Of a stretch of 64,000 bases of DNA, positions 16,414 to 25,367 are shown piece after piece. The stretch comes from Candidatus Sphingomonas colombiensis (GTDB lineage Bacteria; Pseudomonadota; Alphaproteobacteria; Sphingomonadales; Sphingomonadaceae). The notes below the pieces were generated by a model. The model was not told where the DNA came from. It ran no database searches and worked only from the letters and a program-made list of their open reading frames with translations. Location of the stretch: positions 1,123,501-1,187,500 of the forward strand of contig CP119315.1 of assembly GCA_029202845.1 (NCBI GenBank), written 5' to 3'. A program made the translations under genes and the position numbers. Each line of letters starts with the position of its first letter. Within the stretch, counting starts at the first letter, position 1.

Positions 16414-18034
16414 ATGCTCCGGATCGATCGCCGCTCGCTGCTCGCCACCGGCACGTTGGGGCTGGGTGCGTTCGCCATTCCCGGCTTCGCCGCCGCCCAG
16501 AATGTGATGGCCGCGCGCGGCTTCACCCATTCGGTCGCTTCGGGCGAGCCGGGGCCGGACGAGATGCTGTTGTGGACACGCTATGTCCCGCGCGCGGGCG
16601 ACTCGGCCGAATTGCGCGTCGAACTCTCCGAAACCGCCGATTTCGCGCGCATCGCCGCGTCCGGCGCACAGATCACCGGCCCATGGCGCGACTGGACAGC
16701 CAAGATCACCGTGACGGGGCTCAAGCCGGCGCGCAGCTATCACTATCGCTTCGTCGCGCCCGACGGCAGCTTCTCGCCCGTGGGCAAGACGAAAACCTTG
16801 CCCGATGACGCGACCCGCAGTTTCCGCACCGCGATCTTCTCTTGCTCGAACATGGCGTTCGGCTGGTTCAACGCATATGGCCACGCCGCCGCACGCGACG
16901 ATCTGGATCTGTGGATTCACCTCGGCGACTATTTCTACGAATATGGCACCGGCCATTACCCCGCCGCGAAAGACGCCGTGGCGGGCCGCATTCCCGAACC
17001 AGCCGGGGAGATCATCCACCTCGCCGACTATCGCCTGCGCTACGCCAGCTATCGCGCCGATCCCGATCTTCAGGCGCTCCACGCGCGATTGCCGATGATC
17101 GCGCAGTGGGACGATCACGAAAGCGCCAACGATAGCTGGGAAGGTGGCGCGGAAAATCACGATTCCGCGACCGAAGGCGATTGGAACCAGCGCCGCGCCG
17201 CCGCGATCCAGGCCTATCGCGAATGGACGCCGGTGTCGGACGAGCCGTGGAAGGCCTATGACATTGGCGCGCTGGCGACGCTCTATCGCACCGAGTCGCG
17301 GCTTCTGGCGCGGACCCGCCAGCGCGAAATCGCCGAATTCCTGAAAGCGCCCGATCTGGTCCGCGCGCTCACCCAATTCCGCGATCACGATTGGCAGGAC
17401 ACCGCCGTCACCATGCTGGGCAGCCAGCAGGAGGCGTGGTGGCCTGCGCGCCTCGGTGAAGGCGGGCCGCCGCTGGCAGGTCGTCGGTTTCGGCACGGTG
17501 ATGGGCGAGACGCGCACCCCGCCCGATGCGCAATCGTGGCTCGATGCCCGCGCGAGCGAGCGATCGCGCGGCTATGTCGCGGCGGGAATCGCGGCGGCGA
17601 AACTGGGGATGCCCTCGAATTACGATAACTGGGGCGGCTATCCCGCCGCGCGCCGCCGGTTCCTTGACGCGGCACGCGCCGCGCAGGCGAACCTTATCGT
17701 CATCACCGGCGACAGCCACAATGCCTGGGCGTTCGATCTGACGCAGGACGGCGGCTCCGTCGGCGTGGAGTTCGCCGGCCATTCGGTCACCTCGCCCGGC
17801 TATGAAAGCGCGCTGGCGGTCGATCCGGCGCAGGTTGGCCGCTCGCTCGTCGCATTCAACCCGGAACTGAAATGGTGCGACACCAGCCGGCGCGGCTATA
17901 TGGCGATGACGATCACGCCCGATCGCGTCAGCAACGACTGGCTATTCGTCGATACGGTCCGGGCGCGCGGCGCGAAGACGGCCATCGGCCACACCGCGTC
18001 GGTGCGACGCGAGCGACGGAAGATGGACGCATAA
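16414..18034 (+). pseudogene. phoD: Alkaline phosphatase D, frameshifted
   Basis: The PhoD-family phosphodiesterase/phosphatase is readable end to end but in two frames. The first frame gives a Tat-type signal (IDRRSLLATGTLGLGAF), an Fn3-like domain, then the metallophosphatase core with SCSNMAFG, HLGDYFYEYG and AQWDDHESANDSWEGG. After SQQEAW near 17440 the frame changes, and GLRASVKAGRRWQVVGFGTV, VITGDSHNAWAF and FAGHSVTSPG continue in the +1 frame to 18034. The total span is 3n+1 bases. Either one base is extra or about eight are missing; the short gap between EAW and GLRAS compared with the family favours a small deletion. Without a functional frame the second half of the active site is lost. 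A sequencing error is possible. Confidence 0.85.
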
Positions 18035-18056
18035 GGGCCGGGGCGCCGGCAAGCGA

Positions 18057-18497
18057 TCACACCACGAGACGGAGAATCGGCCGCTCCCACGGCGCTTTCG
18101 CCGTGGGTGGATAAACGCCGGCGGCAATCGCCCCCATCCGCTTGTAGAAACCGGCCGAGGGCGGATGAGAGACGATCCGGATGGTCTTGACGGCCATCCG
18201 CCGTGCCTCCTCCTTCATATGATCGAACAACAATGCGCCCAGGCCGTTGCCCTGCGCGCTATCGGCAATGAACATCAGATCCAGTTCGGGCTCGCCGACC
18301 AGCGTCAGACTATAAAAGCCGGCGACTACGTTTTCGCCCACGGCCAGGAACACCCTGTCTCGCGCCACCTGATCGGGGGTGAGCGCATAGCCATCAAGGA
18401 TGCTGGCATATCGGCCGGAATAAGCGGCGGATGCGTGCATCAGCGCGGTCAGCGCGCTGGCATCCTCGGCGACGGCGCGACGGATCAGGAAGGGCAT
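18057..18497 (-). CDS. GNAT-family N-acetyltransferase
   Basis: A 146-residue single-domain GNAT enzyme. The acetyl-CoA-binding motif A is LMFIADSAQGNGLGALLFDHM, with Q-G-N-G-L-G replacing the usual Q/R-x-x-G-x-G/A. A C-terminal strand, SHPPSAGFYKRMGA, is typical. It is cytoplasmic with unknown substrate. It is convergent with phoD, 22 bp from its end. Confidence 0.88.
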   Translation of the reverse strand: MPFLIRRAVAEDASALTALMHASAAYSGRYASILDGYALTPDQVARDRVFLAVGENVVAGFYSLTLVGEPELDLMFIADSAQGNGLGALLFDHMKEEARRMAVKTIRIVSHPPSAGFYKRMGAIAAGVYPPTAKAPWERPILRLVV

Positions 18498-18542
18498 CGC
18501 GCGTGGATATCGAATCGGTCCGCGACGGCCAACCCGTCGCCG

Positions 18543-18737
18543 CTATTCCCCGCGCTCGATCGGCAGTGACCAGCGAATCTGATCGCGCAGCATCGCTTCC
18601 AGATCTGCCGCGCCATGACCATGGGCGGTGGCACGTTTGCGGAGCAAGGCGCTCAATAGATTTGCGCGGGTTGCCGGCTGTTGCGCGGCGCGACCTTTTT
18701 CGAGTGCGCGGGCGAGGGTGAGCGAAAGCTTCGACAT
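18543..18737 (-). CDS. Small hypothetical protein
   Basis: A 64-residue soluble protein with Arg/Ala-rich helical N-terminus (MSKLSLTLARALEKGRAAQQ) and an ending RDQIRWSLPIERGE. I do not recognise the family. It lies between the GNAT gene and crtB on the same strand, with gaps of 45 and 60 bp, and is not overlapped by a better candidate. Coding status rests on codon pattern and position only. Confidence 0.5.
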   Translation of the reverse strand: MSKLSLTLARALEKGRAAQQPATRANLLSALLRKRATAHGHGAADLEAMLRDQIRWSLPIERGE

Positions 18738-18797
18738 ACCCGCGATTTACGCATTGCCGGTTTGCCCGATGGATAAAGCGATTGGTTAGCGACAGAT

Positions 18798-19736
18798 TTA
18801 TCTTGGGCGCGTCCACAGCATCGGCGCGCGCGGCGCATCGGGGGCCACACCCAACGCCTCGATCCCGGCGCGAGCGACCTGCGCGAGCTTCGCCAACTTG
18901 CCGGTCGAAACGCGCCCGTCCCAAGCGCGGCCGCCGCGCTCCGCCACTTCCCGCGCGATGTCGCCATAAATGCCCGCCGCCGCCAGCACCGCCCAGCGCG
19001 AGCGCAGCGGCAACCGCGTCGCGCCGACGCGCGCGCTTGCCTCATGCAGTGCGGCGCGGTCGGTCAACCGGCGGACCAGCACCACCAGCCGCTCACGAAA
19101 CGGCGGCTTCATGTGTTGGCCCGGCGGAATATCCATCTCCACCAGCCATTCGACCGGCAGATAACAACGGCCGACGCGATCATCCTCCGCCACATCGCGC
19201 GCGATATTGGCAAGCTGGAAGGCCATGCCGAGATCGCACGCGCGATCGAGTGTATCCTGGTCATCAGGCGCCACCCCCATCACCACCGCCATCATGCAGC
19301 CGACCGCGCCGGCGACGTGATAGCAATAACGATAGAGGTCATCCTCGCTGCGCGGTCGCCAATTCTCCGCGTCGAGCCGAAAACCGGCGACGAGATCGTG
19401 CGCGAAACGTGGCGGTAGCGCGGTTTCCGCGGCAACGATGCGCAGCGCCTCGAACGCCGCGTCGCCCGTCGGCTCACCCGCCAGCGCCGCTGTCGTCAGC
19501 CGCTCGACCATTTCCACCCGCGCCAGCGGATCGGCGACCACGCTCATGTCATGGCCGTGATCCTGCCCGTCGATCAGATCATCGCAGCGCCGACACCATG
19601 AATAGAGCAGCCACGCCCGCTCACGCGTGATCGGATCGAACAACCGGCTTGCCAGCGCGAAGCTCTTCGATCCGCGCGCAATCGATTCCCGCGCCGTCGC
19701 AACGACCGTGGGTCGATCAGGCGCGGCGGGATTCAG
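18798..19736 (-). CDS. crtB: Phytoene synthase (start codon non-canonical)
   Basis: A squalene/phytoene synthase that condenses two geranylgeranyl diphosphates to phytoene. Visible blocks are SWCRRCDDLIDGQDHGH (first Asp-rich motif), FAHDLVAGFRLD, and AFQLANIARDVAEDDRVGRCY (second Asp-rich motif). Conserved sequence continues upstream of the first canonical start (TTG at 19643): in the same frame read ATARESIARGSKSFALASR, which is the conserved N-terminal helix. No ATG, GTG or TTG precedes it. A CTG at 19736, 4 bp after GGAAG and overlapping the LOG stop, would give a normal 312-residue protein, so I extend to it. Only RNA or protein data can fix the start. Confidence 0.85.
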   Translation of the reverse strand: MNPAAPDRPTVVATARESIARGSKSFALASRLFDPITRERAWLLYSWCRRCDDLIDGQDHGHDMSVVADPLARVEMVERLTTAALAGEPTGDAAFEALRIVAAETALPPRFAHDLVAGFRLDAENWRPRSEDDLYRYCYHVAGAVGCMMAVVMGVAPDDQDTLDRACDLGMAFQLANIARDVAEDDRVGRCYLPVEWLVEMDIPPGQHMKPPFRERLVVLVRRLTDRAALHEASARVGATRLPLRSRWAVLAAAGIYGDIAREVAERGGRAWDGRVSTGKLAKLAQVARAGIEALGVAPDAPRAPMLWTRPR

Positions 19737-20314
19737 AGATCTTCCGCCTTCATTCGCACGATCGGCTGAGTCGGCACATGCGCCGCCATGCGATCGAGCA
19801 GCACATCGAGCGTATCGGCGACGATCAGCAGGTCGCGATGCTGCAGCCGCAGGAAGCCGACGGTCGCCATCTTGTGCCAGAAGGCGATGAGATCGTCATA
19901 ATAGCCCTCCGCGTTGAACAAACCGACCGGATCGCTGTGATAGCCGATCTGCGCCCAGGACAGGGCCTCCCACAATTCGTCCATCGTGCCGGTGCCGCCG
20001 GGGATGGTGACAAAGCCGTCGGCGATATCGGTGAACGCCTTCTTGCGCTCATGCATACCGGGCACGACGTGCAGCTCGGTCAGCCCACGATGCGCGACTT
20101 CGGCATCGACCAGCGCCTGCGGGATCACGCCGATCACCTCGCCCCCAGCCTCCAGCGCCGCATCGGCCACCGCGCCCATCAGCCCCAGCCGGCCACCGCC
20201 ATAGACCACGCCGATTCCGCGCTCGGCCAGTCCGCGCCCGACATTGCGTGCGATTTCGAGATAGATCGGATCGGCCGGCGTGGCCGAACCGCAATAGACG
20301 GCGAGACGCTTCAT
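19733..20314 (-). CDS. LOG-family (TIGR00730) nucleoside 5'-monophosphate phosphoribohydrolase
   Basis: A 193-residue Rossmann-fold protein with the LOG signature PGGTGTMDELWEAL (about residues 105-118) and GSATPADPIYLEIARNVG and GGGRLGLMGAVADAAL nucleotide-binding loops. LOG enzymes cleave cytokinin riboside 5'-monophosphates or AMP-like substrates to the free base and ribose 5-phosphate. It sits between crtI and crtB on the same strand; its stop overlaps the proposed crtB CTG. No link between LOG activity and carotenoids is established, so co-transcription is the only argument for shared function. Confidence 0.9.
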   Translation of the reverse strand: MKRLAVYCGSATPADPIYLEIARNVGRGLAERGIGVVYGGGRLGLMGAVADAALEAGGEVIGVIPQALVDAEVAHRGLTELHVVPGMHERKKAFTDIADGFVTIPGGTGTMDELWEALSWAQIGYHSDPVGLFNAEGYYDDLIAFWHKMATVGFLRLQHRDLLIVADTLDVLLDRMAAHVPTQPIVRMKAEDL

Positions 20315-20381
20315 ATCATCAACCTGCTGGAGTGGCGCGCCGCGCTATCGAAAGGCGCCGTTCCGGGCAAGTCGCGCGCTT

Positions 20382-21858
20382 TCACCCGCGCCCGAGCATC
20401 AGCGCGGCGGTCGCCTTCGCGCTGCCCACCACGCCGGGGATGCCGGCGCCGGGATGCGTGCCCGCGCCGACGAAATAGAGGTTCGAGATCGCATCGTCGC
20501 GATTGTGGACGCGGAAATAGCGCGCTCTGCATCAGCGTCGGCTCCAGGCTGAACGCGCTGCCGAGGTGCGCATTCAGATCCTGCGCGAAATCCGCCGGGG
20601 TGTAGCTGAACTTTGTCACGATCCGTTCGTGGATATCCGGGATCAGCCGCCGCCCGATCTCATCGAGGATGCGCTTTTCCATGATCGGGGCGAGGCGGCT
20701 CCAATCCTCCGGGAATTTGCCGAGATGCGGCACGGGCGCGAGCGCGTAGAAGGTCGAGCACCCCTCGGGCGCCAGCGACGGATCGGTAACGGTCGGGTGA
20801 TGCAGGTAAAGCGAGAAATCCGCCGACAACACGCCATGATCGTAAATGTCGGCGAGCAATTCGCGATAGCGCGGGCCGAACAGGATCATATGGTGCGGGA
20901 TGCCCGGCCATGTCCCCCTGATCCCGAAATGGACTAGGAACAGCGACGGCGAATAGCGTTTGCGCTCCAGCCGGTCCGCGCTGCGCCGCCCGGCGGCCGA
21001 ATCGGCCAGCAACGTGCGATAGGTATGGACGATATCGCTGTTCGCCGCGACCATCGCGCAGTCGCTGCGCCATCCGCTTTCGGTTTCCACCGCCGTAACG
21101 CGATCGCCCATCGTCTCGATCCGCGTCACCGCGTCGCCAAGCCGGATCGTGCCGCCCAGCCGCTCGAACAGCGAAACCATCCCCGCCACCAGCCGATTGG
21201 TGCCGCCTTGCGCGAACCACACGCCGCCATCGCGTTCCAGCTTGTGGATCAGGGTATAGATCGCGCTGGTCGTCATCGGATTACCGCCGACGAGCAGGCT
21301 GTGGAACGACAGCGCCTGCCGCAGCTTCTCGTTGCGCACGAAGCGCGAGACGGTGGAATAGACCGATCGCCACGCCTGATATTTCGCCAGCGCGGGCGCC
21401 GCCTTCACCATCGATGCGAAATCGAGAAAGGCGACATGGCCAAGATTTTCGTAACCCTCGCGATAGACGCCGGCCGAATAATCGAGGAATTTCTGATAGC
21501 CCGCGATATCCGCCGGATCGAGCTTGCCGATCTCCGCGCGGAGCAACGTATCGTCGTTGGTATAATCGAAGTTCGTCCCGTCCGGCCAGTTGAGCCGATA
21601 GAAGGGATTGACCGGCTGGAGCGTCACGTCCGCCGCCATATCCTGCCCGGAAAGCGCCCATAGCTCCTTCAGGCACGCCGGATCGGTGATGACCGTCGGG
21701 CCGGCATCGAACGTATAACCGTCCTTCTCCCAGAAATAGGCGCGACCGCCCGGCTTGTCGCGCGCCTCGACGATAGTGGTCGCCACGCCCGCCGATTGCA
21801 GCCGGATGGCAAGCGCCAACCCGCCGAATCCGGCCCCGATCACCACCGCCGTTGTCAC
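20382..21858 (-). pseudogene. crtI: Phytoene desaturase, frameshifted near the C-terminus
   Basis: CrtI is intact from the FAD-binding VIGAGFGGLALAIRLQSAG onward (about 445 residues). After SLEPTLMQSA, near 20520, the frame is lost by one extra base within a GCGCGC run. The +1 frame then reads YFRVHNRDDAISNLYFVGAG, THPGAGIPGVVGSAKATAAL and stops at 20382, which is the normal bacterial CrtI C-terminus. As read, the protein would lack this conserved FAD/substrate segment and instead carry an Arg-rich tail ending at 20311, overlapping the LOG start. The enzyme introduces the double bonds that turn phytoene into lycopene. Real inactivation or a one-base sequencing error are the alternatives. Confidence 0.88.
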
Positions 21859-23015
21859 GCCATCCGTCTCGCCACCTTCACCGCGCGCCAGAACGGCACG
21901 GGAGGCTTGCCACTAAGCACCCGCGCCTTATCCGGAAAGGTGGAACGTGCGGCATAGAAGCGCGAAATCAGCCCGGCGGGCAGGCGATAGAAGCGTTCGA
22001 GCACGCGATAGCGCGCATCCGGATCGGCCGCGCGAAACAGCATCGCCGCGAGCAGCCGGTAAAAGCGCCGATCATCCCACAAGGCGCGGGCGTAATCGTG
22101 AGTGAGCGTGTGGAGCGCCTCCCCTGACAGATCGTCGGCCGCCGCGAGTCGCACCGCGAGTCGCACCGCATCGGGCAGCGAATAGCCGGTCATGGGATGG
22201 AACAACCCGGCGCGCATCCCGGCCTTCGCCACCCGCAGCCCGCCCGCGCGCCAATAAGCCTCGAAATCGCCGCCGATCACCACCGGCAGCGCGCCGCGCT
22301 CCTCATGCCCGATCTCGCTGACCTGCCAGCCGCGATTCTCCGCATAAACGTCGATCCGCCGATTGAGCGCGCCGGCATTCAGCGTCGCGGTGTCACTGTA
22401 ATAAGTATCTTCGACGAACAGCCGCGTCGGAGAGAAGGGCAGGCAATAGACGAAGCGATAACCGTCATGCTGCGCGACGGTCGCGTCCATCACGATCGGG
22501 CGTTCCAGCCCGTGGCCGCCCGCGATCTCCAGTTCGCGCCCCACGAATTTCTGCCAGCCCAGCTCCAGTGCCGACAGATCGCCCGCACCGCGCGCGTCGA
22601 TCACGCCCTTCGCCTCGAACCGATCGCCATCGGCCAGCGACACGCTCGTCGCGGTGCAACCGAGCACCTTGCGCCCGGTCATCACCGCGGCTTCGGGCAG
22701 GCGCGCGCGCACCACCCGATCGAGCCGCGCGGATTCGATCGAATAATATGGCTGGAGCAATGTGCGGCTGTGGAGCGGAAACGCAACGTCATAGCCCGGC
22801 CACGCATGGCAGACGAGCGGCGCGAGCAGCCAGCGATCCTCCTTCGCCACATCACCGTCGAAGAACGACCAGAGATGATTGCCGCCGATCGTCTCGCCCG
22901 CCTCGATCAGCAGCAACGAAAGTTCGGGCCGCTTTTCCGCGAGCGCCAATGCGATCAGCGATCCTGCGAGACCACCGCCGACGATCGCCAGGTCGCAGCT
23001 GTGGATTTCAGCCAT
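21855..23015 (-). CDS. crtY: Lycopene beta-cyclase
   Basis: A 386-residue flavoprotein that closes both ends of lycopene to beta-carotene. The N-terminus shows the dinucleotide loop LAIVGGGLAGSLIALALAEK and ETIGGNHLWSFF. Later blocks include VIDARGAG, FVEDTYYSD and GMRAGLFHPMTGYSLPDAVR, all typical of the CrtY type. Its stop overlaps the crtI start (ATGA). It heads the minus-strand unit crtY-crtI-LOG-crtB. Residues in LAVRLAVRLAAAD come from a 12-bp tandem duplication. Confidence 0.94.
   Translation of the reverse strand: MAEIHSCDLAIVGGGLAGSLIALALAEKRPELSLLLIEAGETIGGNHLWSFFDGDVAKEDRWLLAPLVCHAWPGYDVAFPLHSRTLLQPYYSIESARLDRVVRARLPEAAVMTGRKVLGCTATSVSLADGDRFEAKGVIDARGAGDLSALELGWQKFVGRELEIAGGHGLERPIVMDATVAQHDGYRFVYCLPFSPTRLFVEDTYYSDTATLNAGALNRRIDVYAENRGWQVSEIGHEERGALPVVIGGDFEAYWRAGGLRVAKAGMRAGLFHPMTGYSLPDAVRLAVRLAAADDLSGEALHTLTHDYARALWDDRRFYRLLAAMLFRAADPDARYRVLERFYRLPAGLISRFYAARSTFPDKARVLSGKPPVPFWRAVKVARRMA
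22143..22166. repeat. 12-bp perfect tandem duplication in crtY
   Basis: Two adjacent copies of CGCGAGTCGCAC. Being in frame, it repeats four residues of CrtY without disrupting it. Confidence 0.9.
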
Positions 23016-23137
23016 CCGCGCGGCGTAGCGGATCGCTCCGCCCGGCGATAGAGCGGGAAAACCACCCGCAGCCCCGGATCGGGACAGGCCGCGGCGCGGT
23101 TCTTCTCCATCGAAATCCGCGCTACAACCGCCTCACG

Positions 23138-23941
23138 ATGCCGCTCGCCATCCTCCTCTCCGCGCTCGCCATGACCGCGATCGTCGGCGTGCGTTACCTG
23201 TTGTCGAGCGGTGCCTTCGCCCTCGCCACGCGGATACGGCATCCCGGCCTCTATCGCGGGCTGGATCCGCAGATGCGGCGCGAGATCACGTGGAGCCTCG
23301 CCTCCGCCGCCATTTATGGTGTCCCCGCCGGCGTGGTGGCGTGGGGCTGGCAGAATCGCGGCTGGACGCGGATCTACACCGATCTGCACGCCTTTCCCTT
23401 ATGGTATCTGCCGCTGTCGGTGCTGCTCTACCTCGCGGCGCACGACACATGGTTCTACTGGACGCACCGCTGGATGCATTTGCCCGGCCCGTTCCGGGTG
23501 GCGCATGCCGTCCATCACGCCAGCCGACCACCGACCGCCTGGGCCGCGATGGCATTCCACCCGATCGAGGCGATCACCGGCGCTGTGGCAATTCCGCTAC
23601 TGGTGTTCCTCATTCCGATCCATGTCGCGGGGCTTGGGCTGGTGCTGACGATCATGACGGTTATGGGGGTGACCAACCACATGGGGTGGGAGATTTTCCC
23701 GCGCTTCATGTGGCGCGGGAAACTGGGCGGCTGGCTGATAACGGCGAGCCACCACCAGCGCCACCACGAGCGGTACGGATGCAATTATGGCCTTTATTTC
23801 CGCTTCTGGGATCGGCTCTGCGGCACCGATGGCGGGATCGGGGACTTTGCCCGCGCGCATGATCGCGCGCGCCGCGCCACGGCTGGCGCTGATGCTGGCG
23901 GGCATGATGCTGATCGGCGCAGCCCCGGTAGCGCCGCTTGA
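23138..23941 (+). CDS. Sterol desaturase/fatty acid hydroxylase-family enzyme
   Basis: About 267 residues with four or five membrane helices and the di-iron His clusters of the fatty-acid-hydroxylase superfamily: HDTWFYWTHRWMH, VAHAVHHAS, and ITASHHQRHHERYGCNYG. Such enzymes hydroxylate or desaturate lipids or carotenoids with O2. I chose the ATG at 23138 at the start of homology; the frame upstream is antisense to crtY. It is divergent from crtY, which makes a carotenoid hydroxylase role plausible but unproven; it is not a canonical CrtZ. Its last 83 bp overlap the next gene in another frame. Confidence 0.82.
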   Translation: MPLAILLSALAMTAIVGVRYLLSSGAFALATRIRHPGLYRGLDPQMRREITWSLASAAIYGVPAGVVAWGWQNRGWTRIYTDLHAFPLWYLPLSVLLYLAAHDTWFYWTHRWMHLPGPFRVAHAVHHASRPPTAWAAMAFHPIEAITGAVAIPLLVFLIPIHVAGLGLVLTIMTVMGVTNHMGWEIFPRFMWRGKLGGWLITASHHQRHHERYGCNYGLYFRFWDRLCGTDGGIGDFARAHDRARRATAGADAGGHDADRRSPGSAA

Positions 23942-24296
23942 TCTGAGCTTCACCAATCTCCGTTCGGACAAGGGGATGGTGCGCATCTGCATCACCATCG
24001 TGCCGAAGAATTTTCCCGCCTGCCGCGACGAGCAACATGCCGTGACACGCTCGATCCCGGCCGCGACACGTCATCTGCGGATCGAGGGCCTGCCGGCCGG
24101 TGATTACGCCGTCGCGGTGATCCATGACGAGAATGGCAACGGCAAGCTCGATACCTTCGCCGGCATCCCGCGCGAGGGGTTCGGCTTCTCGCGCAACCCC
24201 GCGATCGGCTTCGGGCCGCCCAGTTTCGCCGCAGCGCGCTTCACGCTTGATGGCGCGGGCGCGACACAGGAAATCCGGCTGCGCTACCTGTTGTAG
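23859..24296 (+). CDS. Exported DUF2141 protein
   Basis: A 145-residue protein with a signal peptide (MIARAAPRLALMLAGMMLIG). The mature region is classic DUF2141: LDLSFTNLRSDKGMVRICI, LPAGDYAVAVIHDENGNGKL, and GIPREGFGFSRNPAIGFGPP. The start overlaps the desaturase end by 83 bp, which suggests coupled expression. The function of the family is unknown; location beside carotenoid genes suggests an envelope or carotenoid-membrane role. It is a distant relative of the protein at 12428. Confidence 0.88.
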   Translation: MIARAAPRLALMLAGMMLIGAAPVAPLDLSFTNLRSDKGMVRICITIVPKNFPACRDEQHAVTRSIPAATRHLRIEGLPAGDYAVAVIHDENGNGKLDTFAGIPREGFGFSRNPAIGFGPPSFAAARFTLDGAGATQEIRLRYLL

Positions 24297-24364
24297 CCGC
24301 AGGTGCGACGGACCCGAACGCCGGCCCACGGGTTAGAACCAGAGATAATAGACGGGGATTTCAG

Positions 24365-25213
24365 TTGCGCGCCTTACATCTTATCGCTCTTGCCGGCGCT
24401 GTCGCCGCCACGCCCGCGCTGGCGCAACAGGTCGCCGAGTCTTCCGCCGAAGATCTTTCGCGCGACACGGTGACGGTGGGCGTCGCCGCCAGCTATTTGA
24501 CCGATTACGAAGGATCGAATCACTATTCCTTCTTCCCGCTGCCCGGCGCGATCGGCTCGATCAACGGATATAGTTTTACCGTGCTCGGCAACCGCGCGAG
24601 CGTCGATCTGATCCGGGACAAACCGGGGCAACGCTGGGATTTCGAAGCAGGGCCGATCGCCGTGATCGATTTCAACCGCAATGCCCGCGGCTCGATCAAC
24701 GATCCACGGGTGCGCGCGCTGCCGACGCGCGGGCTGGCGGTGGAACTCGGCGGCTATGTCGGGATCGGCAAGACCGGGGTGATCACCAGCGATTATGACA
24801 AATTGTCGCTGTCGCTGAGCTATCGTCACGATATCACCGGGGTGAACGGCAGCGCGATCGTCTCGCCGACGGTCAATTATATCACCCCGCTCAGCCGCAA
24901 GACGGCGATCGCGCTGTTCGTCACGGCCGAACATGTCAGCAAGCGATACGTCACCGCCTATTTCGATGTGACCCCGGCGGATAGCCTGGCCAGCGGGCTC
25001 CCGGTGTTCAGCGGGAGCGGTGGGTGGAAGAGCTGGTCGGCCGGTGCGATCGGCACCGTTTCCGTGTCTGGCGATCTGCTCCACGGCTGGAAGCTGATTG
25101 GCGGCGTCACCTATCGCCGGATAACCGGCGACGCGGCCGACAGCCCGCTCGTCACCATCGCCGGTTCGCCGAACCAGTGGCTTGGCGCGCTTGGCGTGGC
25201 TTATACCTTTTGA
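24365..25213 (+). CDS. MipA/OmpV-family outer membrane protein
   Basis: A 282-residue beta-barrel protein with a signal peptide cleaved near ALAQQ. The mature chain has alternating strands and ends in Phe (LGVAYTF), the usual outer-membrane insertion signal. Blocks such as VGVAASYLTDYEGSNHYSFF and ITGDAADSPLV match MipA/OmpV. Family members scaffold murein enzymes or act as small porins. The start is TTG at 24365, with GGGGA eight bases upstream. Confidence 0.85.
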   Translation: MRALHLIALAGAVAATPALAQQVAESSAEDLSRDTVTVGVAASYLTDYEGSNHYSFFPLPGAIGSINGYSFTVLGNRASVDLIRDKPGQRWDFEAGPIAVIDFNRNARGSINDPRVRALPTRGLAVELGGYVGIGKTGVITSDYDKLSLSLSYRHDITGVNGSAIVSPTVNYITPLSRKTAIALFVTAEHVSKRYVTAYFDVTPADSLASGLPVFSGSGGWKSWSAGAIGTVSVSGDLLHGWKLIGGVTYRRITGDAADSPLVTIAGSPNQWLGALGVAYTF

Positions 25214-25367
25214 TTAAAGCGCATTCGGGAAGCGACACGCAATTGATCAACGCTTATGGCGACGCGGTCGCGATTCTGTCGATTCGTTCAGCTTGGCGAC
25301 AGCGAAACGGTATAGGCGACGTTTTTGCCCGGCAACGTAACGGGTGGGTTCAGGAAGGAAGGCAACG

